DNA from: Streptomyces eurythermus | Lineage (GTDB): Bacteria > Actinomycetota > Actinomycetes > Streptomycetales > Streptomycetaceae | DNA length: 64,000 bases | Assembly: GCF_014649115.1 (NCBI RefSeq) | Contig: NZ_BMSK01000009.1 | Coordinates: 124,001-188,000, forward strand | Reading direction: 5' to 3' | Shown here: piece after piece, positions 7,355-15,414 of the stretch | Position numbering within the stretch: position 1 is the stretch's first letter | How the letters are laid out: every line of letters starts with the position of its first letter | Made by a program: the position numbers and the translations under genes | The notes under the pieces: model-generated | What the model was told of the DNA's origin: nothing | The model's input: only the letters and a program-made list of their open reading frames with translations | Databases searched by the model: none

Positions 7355-8677
7355 TCAGCCGAGCGCCTTGTCCAGCGTCTCGGTCGCGGCCTTCCAGGCG
7401 TCGTCGGGGTCGGTGCCCCGCTTCTCCATGTTGTTGATCTGGTTGGAGATGGTGTCCTTGATGACGCCGTCCTTCGGGCCGAGCACCGCCTCGGGGATGG
7501 TCTTGGCCTCCTCGGCGAAGATCTGGCCGATGGGGGCGTCGCTGAAGTACGGGAGCTTGGCGTTCTTCACGTCGGGCAGGTCGTATGCCTTCTGGTTGGA
7601 CGGGAAGATGCCGGCGGCCTTGAACACCGCGGCCTGCTGCTCGGGCGCGGTCAGCCACTTGACCAGCTCGGTGGCCTCCTTGACGTGCTTGCCGCTCTTG
7701 GGAACGGTCAGGAAGGAGCCGCCCCAGTTGGCCGCCGTGGAGCCGGGCGCGCGGGAGATGTCCCACTTGCCCTTGTAGGCGTCACCGGAGTTGGTGGAGA
7801 TCTGGGCGGCCATCCAGGCCGGGCAGGCCACGGTGGCGACGCTGCCCTTGCGCAGGGCCGCGGTCCAGGCGTCGGTGAACTGCGGCAGGCCCTGGGTGAG
7901 CTTCTTCTGGGCGGCTTCCGCGGCCAGGTTCCAGCCCTGCTTGACGGACGGGCTGTCCTTGTAGACCGCCTCGCCGTCGGCGTCGTAGTACTGCTGGGTG
8001 GAGGAGGAGACGACCGCGTTGTACATCGCGGAGGCGGAGTCCATGAAGTAGGTGCCGGAGGGCGCCTTCTTCTGGTACTGCTCGCCGAGCTTGAGGTAGT
8101 CCTCCCAGCCGCCGGCGACGGCCTTGGCGACGGCCTCGCGGTCGGTGGGCAGGCCCGCCTTCTCGAAGAGGTCCTTGCGGTAGCACAGGGACATCGGGCC
8201 GATGTCGGTGCCGGCGCCGATCACCGAGCCGTCCTTGGCGGTGGCCTGCTTCGCCTTCCAGGACACCCAGTCGCCGACGTTGACGGTCTTGCCGAGGTCG
8301 GTGAACTTGTCCGCCTGGGTGTCCACGACCTCCTTGATGCGCGCGACCTCGATACCGGTGACGTCCGCCAGTCCGCTGCCCGTGTTCAGCTGCTGAAGGA
8401 GCTTCGGGTAGTAGTCCTGCTCGTTGGCGGTGGTCTCTTCCTTGACCGTGATGTTCGGGTGCAGCTCGTGGTACTTGGCGAACAGGTTGGCTTCCTTGTA
8501 GCCGAACTGCCCGTAGTCGGCCACCGTGAGGGTGATGTTGCCGTTGGCGTCCGTGCTGCCCGCCTCGCCGTCGTCGCTGCTGCAACCGGTCAGCAGCAGG
8601 GCGGAGGCGGTCAGGGCCGTCGTGACCGTGATCGCCGCTCTGCGGCCGTGGCCACCGCCGGTACGGGTGATGCGCAT
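7355..8677 (-). CDS. cebE: Cello-oligosaccharide-binding lipoprotein CebE
   Basis: 440-aa extracellular solute-binding protein of the sugar ABC class. Basic N-terminus, hydrophobic segment and lipobox LLTGC place the lipidated cysteine at about residue 32; the mature part starts in a Ser/Asp/Gly-rich linker followed by the two-lobe binding domain (NITLTVADYGQFGYKEAN...). ATG is preceded by AAGGAG at good spacing. First gene of cebEFG; an operator-like palindrome lies 211 nt upstream and the CebR-type regulator is encoded divergently. Cello-oligosaccharide specificity is inferred from locus structure and operators, not from binding residues. Confidence 0.92.
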   Translation of the reverse strand: MRITRTGGGHGRRAAITVTTALTASALLLTGCSSDDGEAGSTDANGNITLTVADYGQFGYKEANLFAKYHELHPNITVKEETTANEQDYYPKLLQQLNTGSGLADVTGIEVARIKEVVDTQADKFTDLGKTVNVGDWVSWKAKQATAKDGSVIGAGTDIGPMSLCYRKDLFEKAGLPTDREAVAKAVAGGWEDYLKLGEQYQKKAPSGTYFMDSASAMYNAVVSSSTQQYYDADGEAVYKDSPSVKQGWNLAAEAAQKKLTQGLPQFTDAWTAALRKGSVATVACPAWMAAQISTNSGDAYKGKWDISRAPGSTAANWGGSFLTVPKSGKHVKEATELVKWLTAPEQQAAVFKAAGIFPSNQKAYDLPDVKNAKLPYFSDAPIGQIFAEEAKTIPEAVLGPKDGVIKDTISNQINNMEKRGTDPDDAWKAATETLDKALG

Positions 8678-8887
8678 TCCACTACTCCTTGTTCCAGTGG
8701 GGAACGGGACCTCAGGATTCGGACCGCCGGGCCGGGCGGTCCGGACCTGCCCTCTCGGATCGAGCAGCGGCTAGCCAACAGCACACGGTGTGCGATGGAA
8801 ACGTGCTGGTCAACGGTGTGCCATGCAAGGTAGAGGGGAAGGCCATGGGTGGTTTCGTCCGAACGGAAGAGAGCCCCGGTCACCCCG

Positions 8888-8901
8888 TGGGACCGCTCCC
8901 A
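8888..8901 (-). promoter_or_regulatory. CebR-type operator in the cebE/cebR intergenic region
   Basis: TGGGACCGCTCCCA, 13 of 14 matches to TGGGAGCGCTCCCA. It lies in the 484-nt divergent region (8678-9161), 211 nt before cebE and 260 nt before cebR, so it could control either or both. The remaining intergenic DNA also holds an imperfect inverted repeat GTTCCGT/ACGGGAAC near 8974-8994. Confidence 0.8.
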
Positions 8902-9161
8902 CGCGGCATGCCGGAAGACTCGTCCGTGCCGGGGCCGGGTGTCAAGACTTGAAGACGGCGTTGTTGCGCAAGCGTGTTCCGTACGTCACGGGAACGTGTC
9001 GCCCCGCTCACCTCGGCAGGGCACGGTCCGGCCGGCGTCGTCCCAGGTCACCGGCGGGACCGGCGGCTTCCTACGGGCATCCGCCCGCCGTCGCGGGGTG
9101 GTTGCCGGAAATCCTGGGCCAGAATGAAGCGCCCCCGACCCGGACCGCCGGAAGGTGAACG

Positions 9162-10211
9162 ATGAGCCCTGCCGAACAGCCGCAGCCGCCCCGGCCGGTG
9201 GACGTGCGGCGACCGACCCTGAACGCCGTGGCCGCCCGCGCCGGCGTGGGCCGCGGCACGGTCTCCCGGGTCATCAACGGCTCCCCCAAGGTCAGCGACC
9301 GCTCCCGGGCGGCCGTCGAGCGGGCGATCGCGGAACTCGGCTACGTCCCCAACCGCGCCGCCCGCTCGCTGGCCACCCGCCGCACGGACTCGGTCGCGCT
9401 GGTGGTGCCCGACGCCGAGAGCCGTCTGTTCGCCGAGCCGTACTTCTCGGAGATCATCCTGGGCGTGTCCGCCGGACTCTCCAGCGCGGGCATGCAGTTG
9501 CTGCTGGTGCTCACCGGCGACGAGACCGAGTACGGCCGACTGGCCGGCTACCTGGCCGCGCAGCGGGTGGACGGGGTGCTGCTGATGGCGGTGCACGCCG
9601 AGGACACCCTGCCCGACCGGCTCGCGGAACTGGCCGTGCCGACCGTGCTCGCCGGGCGCCGCGGCGAGGCGGAGCGGCTCGGCCATGTCCGCGCGGACAA
9701 CCGGGGCGGCGCCCGGCTCGCCGTACGGCACCTGCTGGCCGGCGGGCGGCGGGCCGTCGCCACCATCACCGGCCCGCTGGACATGGACGCGGCGCGGGCC
9801 CGGCTCGACGGCTACCGGGACGCGCTGCGCGACGCCGGGGTCCCCGTCGCCGAGGAGCTGATCGCGGCGGGCGACTTCACCGAGCAGGGCGGACGCGCGG
9901 CCATGCGGGAACTGCTGCGCCGGCGCCCGGATCTCGACGCCGTCTTCGCCGCCTCCGACGTGATGGCGTCCGGCGCGGTGCAGGAACTGCGCGCGGCGGG
10001 CCGCCGGATACCCGGGGACGTGGCGCTGGTCGGCTTCGACGACTCCATCGTGGCCCGGCACATCGACCCGCCGCTGACCAGCGTCCGCCAGCCGCTGGCG
10101 GAGATGGGCCGCACGATGGCGAGCCTGCTGCTGGAGGAGATCGCCCAGCGCGGCACCGGGCAGCGCGGGGTGGTGCTGCCGACGGAACTGGTGGTGCGGG
10201 AGTCCGCCTGA
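9162..10211 (+). CDS. cebR: LacI-family cellobiose-responsive repressor CebR
   Basis: 349-aa LacI/GalR repressor: HTH plus hinge in the first about 75 residues (TLNAVAARAGVGRGTVSRVI), then a two-lobe sugar-binding core ending LPTELVVRESA. Divergent from cebE and followed 151 nt later by a GH1 gene with a perfect operator, the arrangement expected of CebR, which represses ceb and bgl genes and is released by cellobiose (established for the family). A near-copy with an identical recognition segment is at 2009-3064, so the pair may cross-regulate. Confidence 0.92.
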   Translation: MSPAEQPQPPRPVDVRRPTLNAVAARAGVGRGTVSRVINGSPKVSDRSRAAVERAIAELGYVPNRAARSLATRRTDSVALVVPDAESRLFAEPYFSEIILGVSAGLSSAGMQLLLVLTGDETEYGRLAGYLAAQRVDGVLLMAVHAEDTLPDRLAELAVPTVLAGRRGEAERLGHVRADNRGGARLAVRHLLAGGRRAVATITGPLDMDAARARLDGYRDALRDAGVPVAEELIAAGDFTEQGGRAAMRELLRRRPDLDAVFAASDVMASGAVQELRAAGRRIPGDVALVGFDDSIVARHIDPPLTSVRQPLAEMGRTMASLLLEEIAQRGTGQRGVVLPTELVVRESA

Positions 10212-10311
10212 CGGACCGTCCGCCACACCGCTCCCCCGCACGCCCCCCATGGCGTCGCACCCCCGCACGCCCCCCTGTCGCCTCGCACCACCGCACCTCC
10301 CCCTTCCATCG

Positions 10312-10325
10312 TGGGAGCGCTCCCA
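10312..10325 (+). promoter_or_regulatory. Perfect CebR operator upstream of bglC
   Basis: TGGGAGCGCTCCCA, a perfect 14-bp palindrome, 37 nt before the bglC ATG. The DNA before it (10212-10311) is pyrimidine-rich with repeated CCCCGCACGCCCCC motifs. Confidence 0.93.
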
Positions 10326-10362
10326 TGCATAATGCGTGCACTCGACCCCTGGGAGAGCCTCC

Positions 10363-11787
10363 ATGCCCGAACCGATGACACAGACCTTTCCGCCCGCCTT
10401 CCTCTGGGGCGCCGCGACCTCGGCGTACCAGATCGAGGGGGCGGCGGGGGAGGACGGCCGCACCCCGTCGATCTGGGACACCTTCAGCCATACGCCGGGC
10501 CGCACGGCCGGCGGTGAGACCGGGGACGTCGCGGTCGACCACTATCACCGCTACCGCGACGACGTGGCGCTGATGGCGGAGCTGGGCCTGACCGCGTACC
10601 GCTTCTCCGTGTCCTGGAGCAGGGTGCAGCCGACGGGCCGGGGCCCGGTGGTCCAGCGCGGCCTGGACTTCTACCGCCGGCTGGTGGACGAGCTGCTGGA
10701 GCACGGCATCAAGCCGGCGATCACGCTCTACCACTGGGATCTCCCGCAGGAGCTGGAGGACGCGGGCGGCTGGCCGGAGCGGGACACCGCGTTCCGCTTC
10801 GCCGAGTACGCGCGGCTGGTCGGGGAGGCGCTCGGCGACCGGGTGGAGCAGTGGATCACCCTCAACGAGCCCTGGTGCAGCGCCTTCCTGGGCTACGGAT
10901 CCGGGGTGCACGCGCCCGGCCGCACCGACCCGGCGGCCTCCCTGCGCGCCGCGCACCACCTGAACCTCGGGCACGGACTGGCCGTGTCCGCCCTGCGCGC
11001 GGCGATGCCCGCCCACAACCGGATCGCGGTCAGCCTCAACTCCTCGGTGGTGCGCCCGTTCAGCCAGGACCCGGCCGACCTGGCCGCCGTCCGCCGCATC
11101 GACGATCTGGCCAACGGGGTCTTCCACGGCCCGATGCTGCACGGGGCGTATCCGGAGACGCTGTTCGAGGCCACGCGCGCGGTGACGGACTGGAGTCACG
11201 TCCAGGACACCGACCTGCGCACGATCAACGCGCCGCTGGACGCGCTGGGCCTGAACTACTACACGCCGGCGCTGGTCTCGGCCGCGTCCGGGGAGGTGAA
11301 GGGGCCCCGGCTGGACGGGCACGGCGGCGGCGAGCACTCCCCCTGGCCGTGCGCCGACGACATCGTCTTCCACCAGACGCCGGGCGAGCGCACGGAGATG
11401 GGCTGGACCATCGACCCGACGGGCCTGTACGACCTGATCATGCGCTACACCCGTGAGGCGCCGGGCCTGCCGCTGTACGTCACCGAGAACGGCGCGGCCT
11501 ACGACGACAAGCCCGACCCCGACGGCCGCGTCCACGACCCCGAGCGCATCGCCTACCTGCACGGCCATCTGTCGGAGGTGCGCCGGGCCATCGCCGACGG
11601 CGCCGATGTACGCGGCTACTACCTGTGGTCGCTGATGGACAACTTCGAGTGGGCGTACGGCTACGGCAAGCGGTTCGGCGCGGTCTACGTGGACTACGCG
11701 ACGCTGGAGCGGACGCCGAAGTCGAGCGCCCGCTGGTACGGCGAGGCGGCCCGCAGCGGGGCGCTGCCGCCGGTGCCGGCGGTCTAG
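10363..11787 (+). CDS. bglC: GH1 beta-glucosidase BglC (second copy)
   Basis: 474-aa cytoplasmic GH1 enzyme with acid/base Glu169 in TLNEP and the nucleophile in VTENG; C-terminal WSLMDNFEWAYGY loop. Predicted to hydrolyse imported cellobiose and other beta-glucosides. Start at the ATG 10363, preceded by GGGAG at 7 nt; a GTG nine codons upstream is less likely as it overlaps the operator zone. It follows cebR and has its own perfect operator. The two GH1 proteins of the window are clear paralogues across their full lengths (for example, shared PSIWDTFSHTPG and FLGYGSGVHAPGRTDPAA). Confidence 0.95.
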   Translation: MPEPMTQTFPPAFLWGAATSAYQIEGAAGEDGRTPSIWDTFSHTPGRTAGGETGDVAVDHYHRYRDDVALMAELGLTAYRFSVSWSRVQPTGRGPVVQRGLDFYRRLVDELLEHGIKPAITLYHWDLPQELEDAGGWPERDTAFRFAEYARLVGEALGDRVEQWITLNEPWCSAFLGYGSGVHAPGRTDPAASLRAAHHLNLGHGLAVSALRAAMPAHNRIAVSLNSSVVRPFSQDPADLAAVRRIDDLANGVFHGPMLHGAYPETLFEATRAVTDWSHVQDTDLRTINAPLDALGLNYYTPALVSAASGEVKGPRLDGHGGGEHSPWPCADDIVFHQTPGERTEMGWTIDPTGLYDLIMRYTREAPGLPLYVTENGAAYDDKPDPDGRVHDPERIAYLHGHLSEVRRAIADGADVRGYYLWSLMDNFEWAYGYGKRFGAVYVDYATLERTPKSSARWYGEAARSGALPPVPAV

Positions 11788-11829
11788 CTCGAAGGACCCG
11801 GCCTGCCGTGGGGGTGGGCCGTTCGGCCC

Positions 11830-11869
11830 GAAGGGCGCGGCCTGCCGTGGGGGGCGGGCCGCGCCCTTC
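11830..11869. terminator. Bidirectional terminator between bglC and a convergent small gene
   Basis: Perfect 13-bp inverted repeat GAAGGGCGCGGCC / GGCCGCGCCCTTC with a 14-nt loop, between two convergent genes. There is no U tract, which is common for Streptomyces terminators. Confidence 0.7.
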
Positions 11870-11896
11870 GTCGTCCCCGGTGGGGGACGCCGGGCG

Positions 11897-12097
11897 TCAG
11901 GCGATCACTTTGAGCGCGGAGTACAGCGCGTAGAGGATGGCCGGGAGGGCTCCGACGAGCCCGGTCAGCGCCGCGATCACCACGGGCAGCCGGTGTGCCG
12001 ACTTCAGGGCCCGGGCGAGATAGGCCACGAGGACGAAATAGGCCAGAGTCACCACGACTCCGGCCGAGAGCAGGACAGCAGGACTCATCGAGTGCAT
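11897..12097 (-). CDS. Small two-helix membrane protein
   Basis: 66-aa hypothetical protein. Two predicted membrane segments (AVLLSAGVVVTLAYFVLVAY and PVVIAALTGLVGALPAILY) joined by a short basic loop LARALKSAHR; the N-terminus is short. Start taken at the ATG 12097, preceded by GAAGAG; alternatives upstream lack a ribosome site. No partner gene is evident; it is divergent from the SARP regulator. Function unknown. Confidence 0.6.
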   Translation of the reverse strand: MHSMSPAVLLSAGVVVTLAYFVLVAYLARALKSAHRLPVVIAALTGLVGALPAILYALYSALKVIA

Positions 12098-12428
12098 ACG
12101 GCGCTCTTCTCTGTGCGACATGCCCAGTCCGGTGCCGGCCCCGCCGCGAGCAGGCCATACGCGTCCCTTGGCGGGGGACATGGACAGTCACGGAAAGGCG
12201 CCGGTGATATGACGGTAGCTCAAACCAAGCCCCGTGGGCCAGAGTTGGCCGAGACAACGAAGGAGCAGGGGTCCCAGGGAGCCACCCCTGGGTTCCCCCC
12301 GCTCAGGTCAGCTCCGGACTGGGCAAGTCGCGGAAGACTGCTCGTCCGATAGTCGCGCGCCGAGATATACGAACGATATATGCGCCATCCACGCTGGTTG
12401 TTACCCTGACTTGCGGGAAGGGGGCGTC
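12098..12428. promoter_or_regulatory. Intergenic region upstream of the SARP gene
   Basis: About 330 nt without a gene. It contains an unusually AT-rich patch (GATATACGAACGATATAT, 12364-12381) and a -10-like TACCCT at 12402-12407, 22 nt before the SARP start, consistent with a promoter for that gene. No -35 box is convincing. Confidence 0.4.
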
Positions 12429-15350
12429 ATGCGTGAATCGGTATCCGGTAACGCAGAACTGCGGTTCTCCCTCCTCGGCCCGGTGCGCGCCTGGCGGGGC
12501 GAGGAGTCCCTGCCCACGGGGAGCCCCTACCAACGGGCCCTGTTGGCAGCCCTGTTGATGCGCGAGGGCCGCACGGCGACCGCCGCCGAGCTGATCGACT
12601 CCCTGTGGGGTGCCGAACCGCCCGCGTCGGCGCTGCCCGTCGTGCGGACGTATGCCTCCCGGCTGCGGAAGGTGCTGGGCTCCGACGTCGTGGTCAGCCG
12701 TTCGGGCGGATACGCGATCAGCGCGCTGCCCGAGGGCGCCGTCGACCTATGGACCGCACAGCGCTTGGCGGAGGAGGCGGAGCGGGCCCGCGCCGCCGGA
12801 GACCTGGACCAGGCGCGGGACGTCCTCGGCCGGGCGCTCGCGGTGTGGGACGGCGAGCCGCTGGCCGGCGTGCCCGGCCCGTACGCGGAGGCACAGCGGG
12901 CCCGCCTGGAGGAGTGGCGGCTGCAACTCATCGAGTCCCGCCTGGACCTGGACCTGGAGCAGGGCCGGCACGCCGAGGCGGTGGCCGAGCTGACCGCGCT
13001 GACGGCGGCCCATCCGCTGCGCGAACGGCTGCGCGAACTTCTGATGCTGGCGCTGTACCGCAGCGGCCGGCAGGCGGAGGCCCTCGCGGTGTACGCGGAC
13101 ACCCGCCGCCTCCTGGCCGAGGAACTCGGCGTCGACCCGCGTCCCGGCCTCAGCTACCTCCAGCAGCGCATCCTCCAGGCCGACCCGGCCCTTTCGGCGC
13201 CCTCGGCCCCGGTGACCGGACCGGCCGCCCTGCCCGTCGTGCCCGCTCAACTGCCCGCGTCTGTACCCGACTTCACCGGCCGGACCGCCTTCGTGGAGGA
13301 GCTGCACGACGTGCTCGCGTCGGGCGAGGGCGAGGTGATGGCCGTGTCGTCCCTCACGGGCATCGGCGGGGTCGGCAAGACGGCACTGGCGGTGCAGGTG
13401 GCGCACCGGGCGAGCGACGCCTTCCCGGACGGGCAGCTGTACGCCGACCTCCAGGGCGCGGGGCGGCACCCCGCCGAACCGGCCACGGTGCTCGGCTCGT
13501 TCCTGCGCGCGCTCGGCACCCCGGATGCGGCGGTCCCCGACTCGGCGGAGGAGCGGGCGGCGCTGTACCGCTCGCTGCTGCGCGGCCGGCGGGTCCTGGT
13601 GGTCCTGGACAACGCCCGGGACGCGGCCCAGGTACGCCCGCTGCTGCCCGGCACCCCCGGCTGCGCGGCCGTGGTGACCTCGCGCGTGCGCATGCTGGAC
13701 CTGGCGGGCGCCCATCTGGTGGACCTGGACGTCATGTCCCCGCAGGAGGCCCTGGCCCTGTTCACGCGGATCGTGGGCGAGGAGCGGGTGCGGGCGGAGC
13801 GCGAGGCGGCCATGGAGGTGGTCGCGGCCTGCGGCTACCTGCCCCTGGCCATCCGTATCGCCGCCGCCCGCCTGGCGGCCCGCCGCACCTGGACGGTCTC
13901 GGTGCTGGCGGCCAAGCTCGCCGACGGACGGCGCCGGCTGGACGAACTCCAGGCGGGCGACCTCGCGGTCAAGGCCACGTTCGAACTCGCCTACGGGCAG
14001 CTGGAGCCGGCCCAGGCCCGCGCCTTCCGCCTCCTCGGCCTGGCCGACGGCCCGGGCATCTCCCTGGCCGCGGCGGCGGCGGTCCTGGACCTCCCGGCCG
14101 AGGACGCCGAGGATCTGCTGGAGTCCCTGGTCGACACCTCCCTGCTGGAGTCGGCCGCGCCCGGCCGCTACCGCTTGCACGATCTGGTCCGCCTCTTCGC
14201 GCGTGCCTGCGCGGAGCGGGACGAGGGGCCCGGCGAACGGGAGGCTTCCCTCGCCCGTCTGCTGGACTTCCACCTGGCCACGGCCACCCGGGCGTACGCG
14301 GTCGAACGGCCCGGGGACCGGCTGGTGGAGCATCTGCACGACGCCGGACGGCCCGGGCTGTCCTTCACCGGCGCGCGGGAAGCCCAGGACTGGCTGTACG
14401 CGGAGGCCGGATCCCTGCTCTCCGTGGTACGCCAGTCGGCGCGGCCGCCGCTGCTCGGCCGCGCGGTGGACACGCTGTGGGCCGCGCTCGACCTGTCCGA
14501 GGGCAGCGGCGCGCGGGCGTACGAGGAGACGGCCCTGGCCCTGTGCGACGCCGCCCGCGCGGCCGGCGACCGGCGGGCCGAGGCGCGGGCGCTGGTCACG
14601 GTGGCGCACGCCCATGTGATCAGCGGCCGGTTCGAGGAAGCGGACGGGGCCGCCGCGCGGGCCGTCGAGCTGAGCACCGGCACCGATCCCCTGACCACGG
14701 CCTGGGCCTGCTACCGGCGGGGCGTCATCGCGCAGTACCAGCGCCGGCTCGCGGACGGTGACGGGTATCTGGCCCACGCGGCCGACGGCTTCCGCGCCTG
14801 CGGCGACCGGCCCGGCGAGGCGATGGCGCTGTCCCTCCTCTCCCGCCTCCGCATGGCGGCCGGCCGCCCCGACGAGGCCGTCCGGCTCGCCCGGCAGGGG
14901 ATGGAGATGTACGACGCGATGGGCCACGCCCTGCGCGGGGCCAACGCGCGCTACGCCCTGGCGCTGGCGTCGGCCGCCACCGGAGAGCCGGCCGCCGCGC
15001 TGCGCCTGCTCGGCGAGGCGCTGGAGGTGTTCCGGGGCGGCAGGCAGTTGTTCTGGCAGAGCATGGCCCATTACCGGATGGCGGAGATCCACCTCGCCCA
15101 GGACGCCCCGGCGGCTGCCGCGGCCTCAGCCGAGGCCGCGCTGATCCCGCTGGACGAGGTCGGCGGGGACGTGTGGCGGGCGAACGCGCTGACGCTGCTG
15201 GGCCGCGCGCTCGGCCGGCTCGGCCAGTCCGGCCGGGCCGAGTCCTGCTGGCGGGAGGCCCTCGCCCTGTACGAGGGGCTGGGCGCGGACGAGGCACGCG
15301 ACCTGCGGGACCTGCTGCACGAAGGCGCCGCGTCGGCGCTGGCCTCCTGA
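12429..15350 (+). CDS. AfsR-like SARP regulator with NB-ARC ATPase and TPR domains
   Basis: 973-aa cytoplasmic transcription activator. Residues about 10-105 form the OmpR-like DNA-binding domain of SARPs (LLGPVRAWRGEESLP...VVRTYASRLRKVLG), about 110-255 the bacterial transcriptional activation domain, about 280-560 an NB-ARC/STAND ATPase with Walker A GIGGVGKT (311-318) and Walker B VLVVLDNARD, and the C-terminal third is TPR-rich. The start is the ATG 12429 after GGGAAGGGGG; the frame is open upstream but the SARP domain begins here. The domain order matches AfsR-type global regulators of secondary metabolism; there is no biosynthetic cluster nearby, so targets are unknown. Flanked downstream by a terminator and a convergent chitinase. 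Confidence 0.9.
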   Translation: MRESVSGNAELRFSLLGPVRAWRGEESLPTGSPYQRALLAALLMREGRTATAAELIDSLWGAEPPASALPVVRTYASRLRKVLGSDVVVSRSGGYAISALPEGAVDLWTAQRLAEEAERARAAGDLDQARDVLGRALAVWDGEPLAGVPGPYAEAQRARLEEWRLQLIESRLDLDLEQGRHAEAVAELTALTAAHPLRERLRELLMLALYRSGRQAEALAVYADTRRLLAEELGVDPRPGLSYLQQRILQADPALSAPSAPVTGPAALPVVPAQLPASVPDFTGRTAFVEELHDVLASGEGEVMAVSSLTGIGGVGKTALAVQVAHRASDAFPDGQLYADLQGAGRHPAEPATVLGSFLRALGTPDAAVPDSAEERAALYRSLLRGRRVLVVLDNARDAAQVRPLLPGTPGCAAVVTSRVRMLDLAGAHLVDLDVMSPQEALALFTRIVGEERVRAEREAAMEVVAACGYLPLAIRIAAARLAARRTWTVSVLAAKLADGRRRLDELQAGDLAVKATFELAYGQLEPAQARAFRLLGLADGPGISLAAAAAVLDLPAEDAEDLLESLVDTSLLESAAPGRYRLHDLVRLFARACAERDEGPGEREASLARLLDFHLATATRAYAVERPGDRLVEHLHDAGRPGLSFTGAREAQDWLYAEAGSLLSVVRQSARPPLLGRAVDTLWAALDLSEGSGARAYEETALALCDAARAAGDRRAEARALVTVAHAHVISGRFEEADGAAARAVELSTGTDPLTTAWACYRRGVIAQYQRRLADGDGYLAHAADGFRACGDRPGEAMALSLLSRLRMAAGRPDEAVRLARQGMEMYDAMGHALRGANARYALALASAATGEPAAALRLLGEALEVFRGGRQLFWQSMAHYRMAEIHLAQDAPAAAAASAEAALIPLDEVGGDVWRANALTLLGRALGRLGQSGRAESCWREALALYEGLGADEARDLRDLLHEGAASALAS

Positions 15351-15355
15351 ACCGG

Positions 15356-15397
15356 ACCCGCCCCGGCCGGAGGCGGAGCCGTCCGGCCGGGGCGGGT
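15356..15397. terminator. Bidirectional terminator between SARP and chitinase genes
   Basis: Perfect 16-bp inverted repeat ACCCGCCCCGGCCGGA / TCCGGCCGGGGCGGGT with a 10-nt loop, centred between two convergent stops. Confidence 0.85.
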
Positions 15398-15414
15398 ACG
15401 CCCGTGGGGGTCGG

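Noticed and set aside
12234..12428. Extended start for the SARP gene
   Set aside because: The added 65 residues are low-complexity without a ribosome site, and the family N-terminus begins at 12429.
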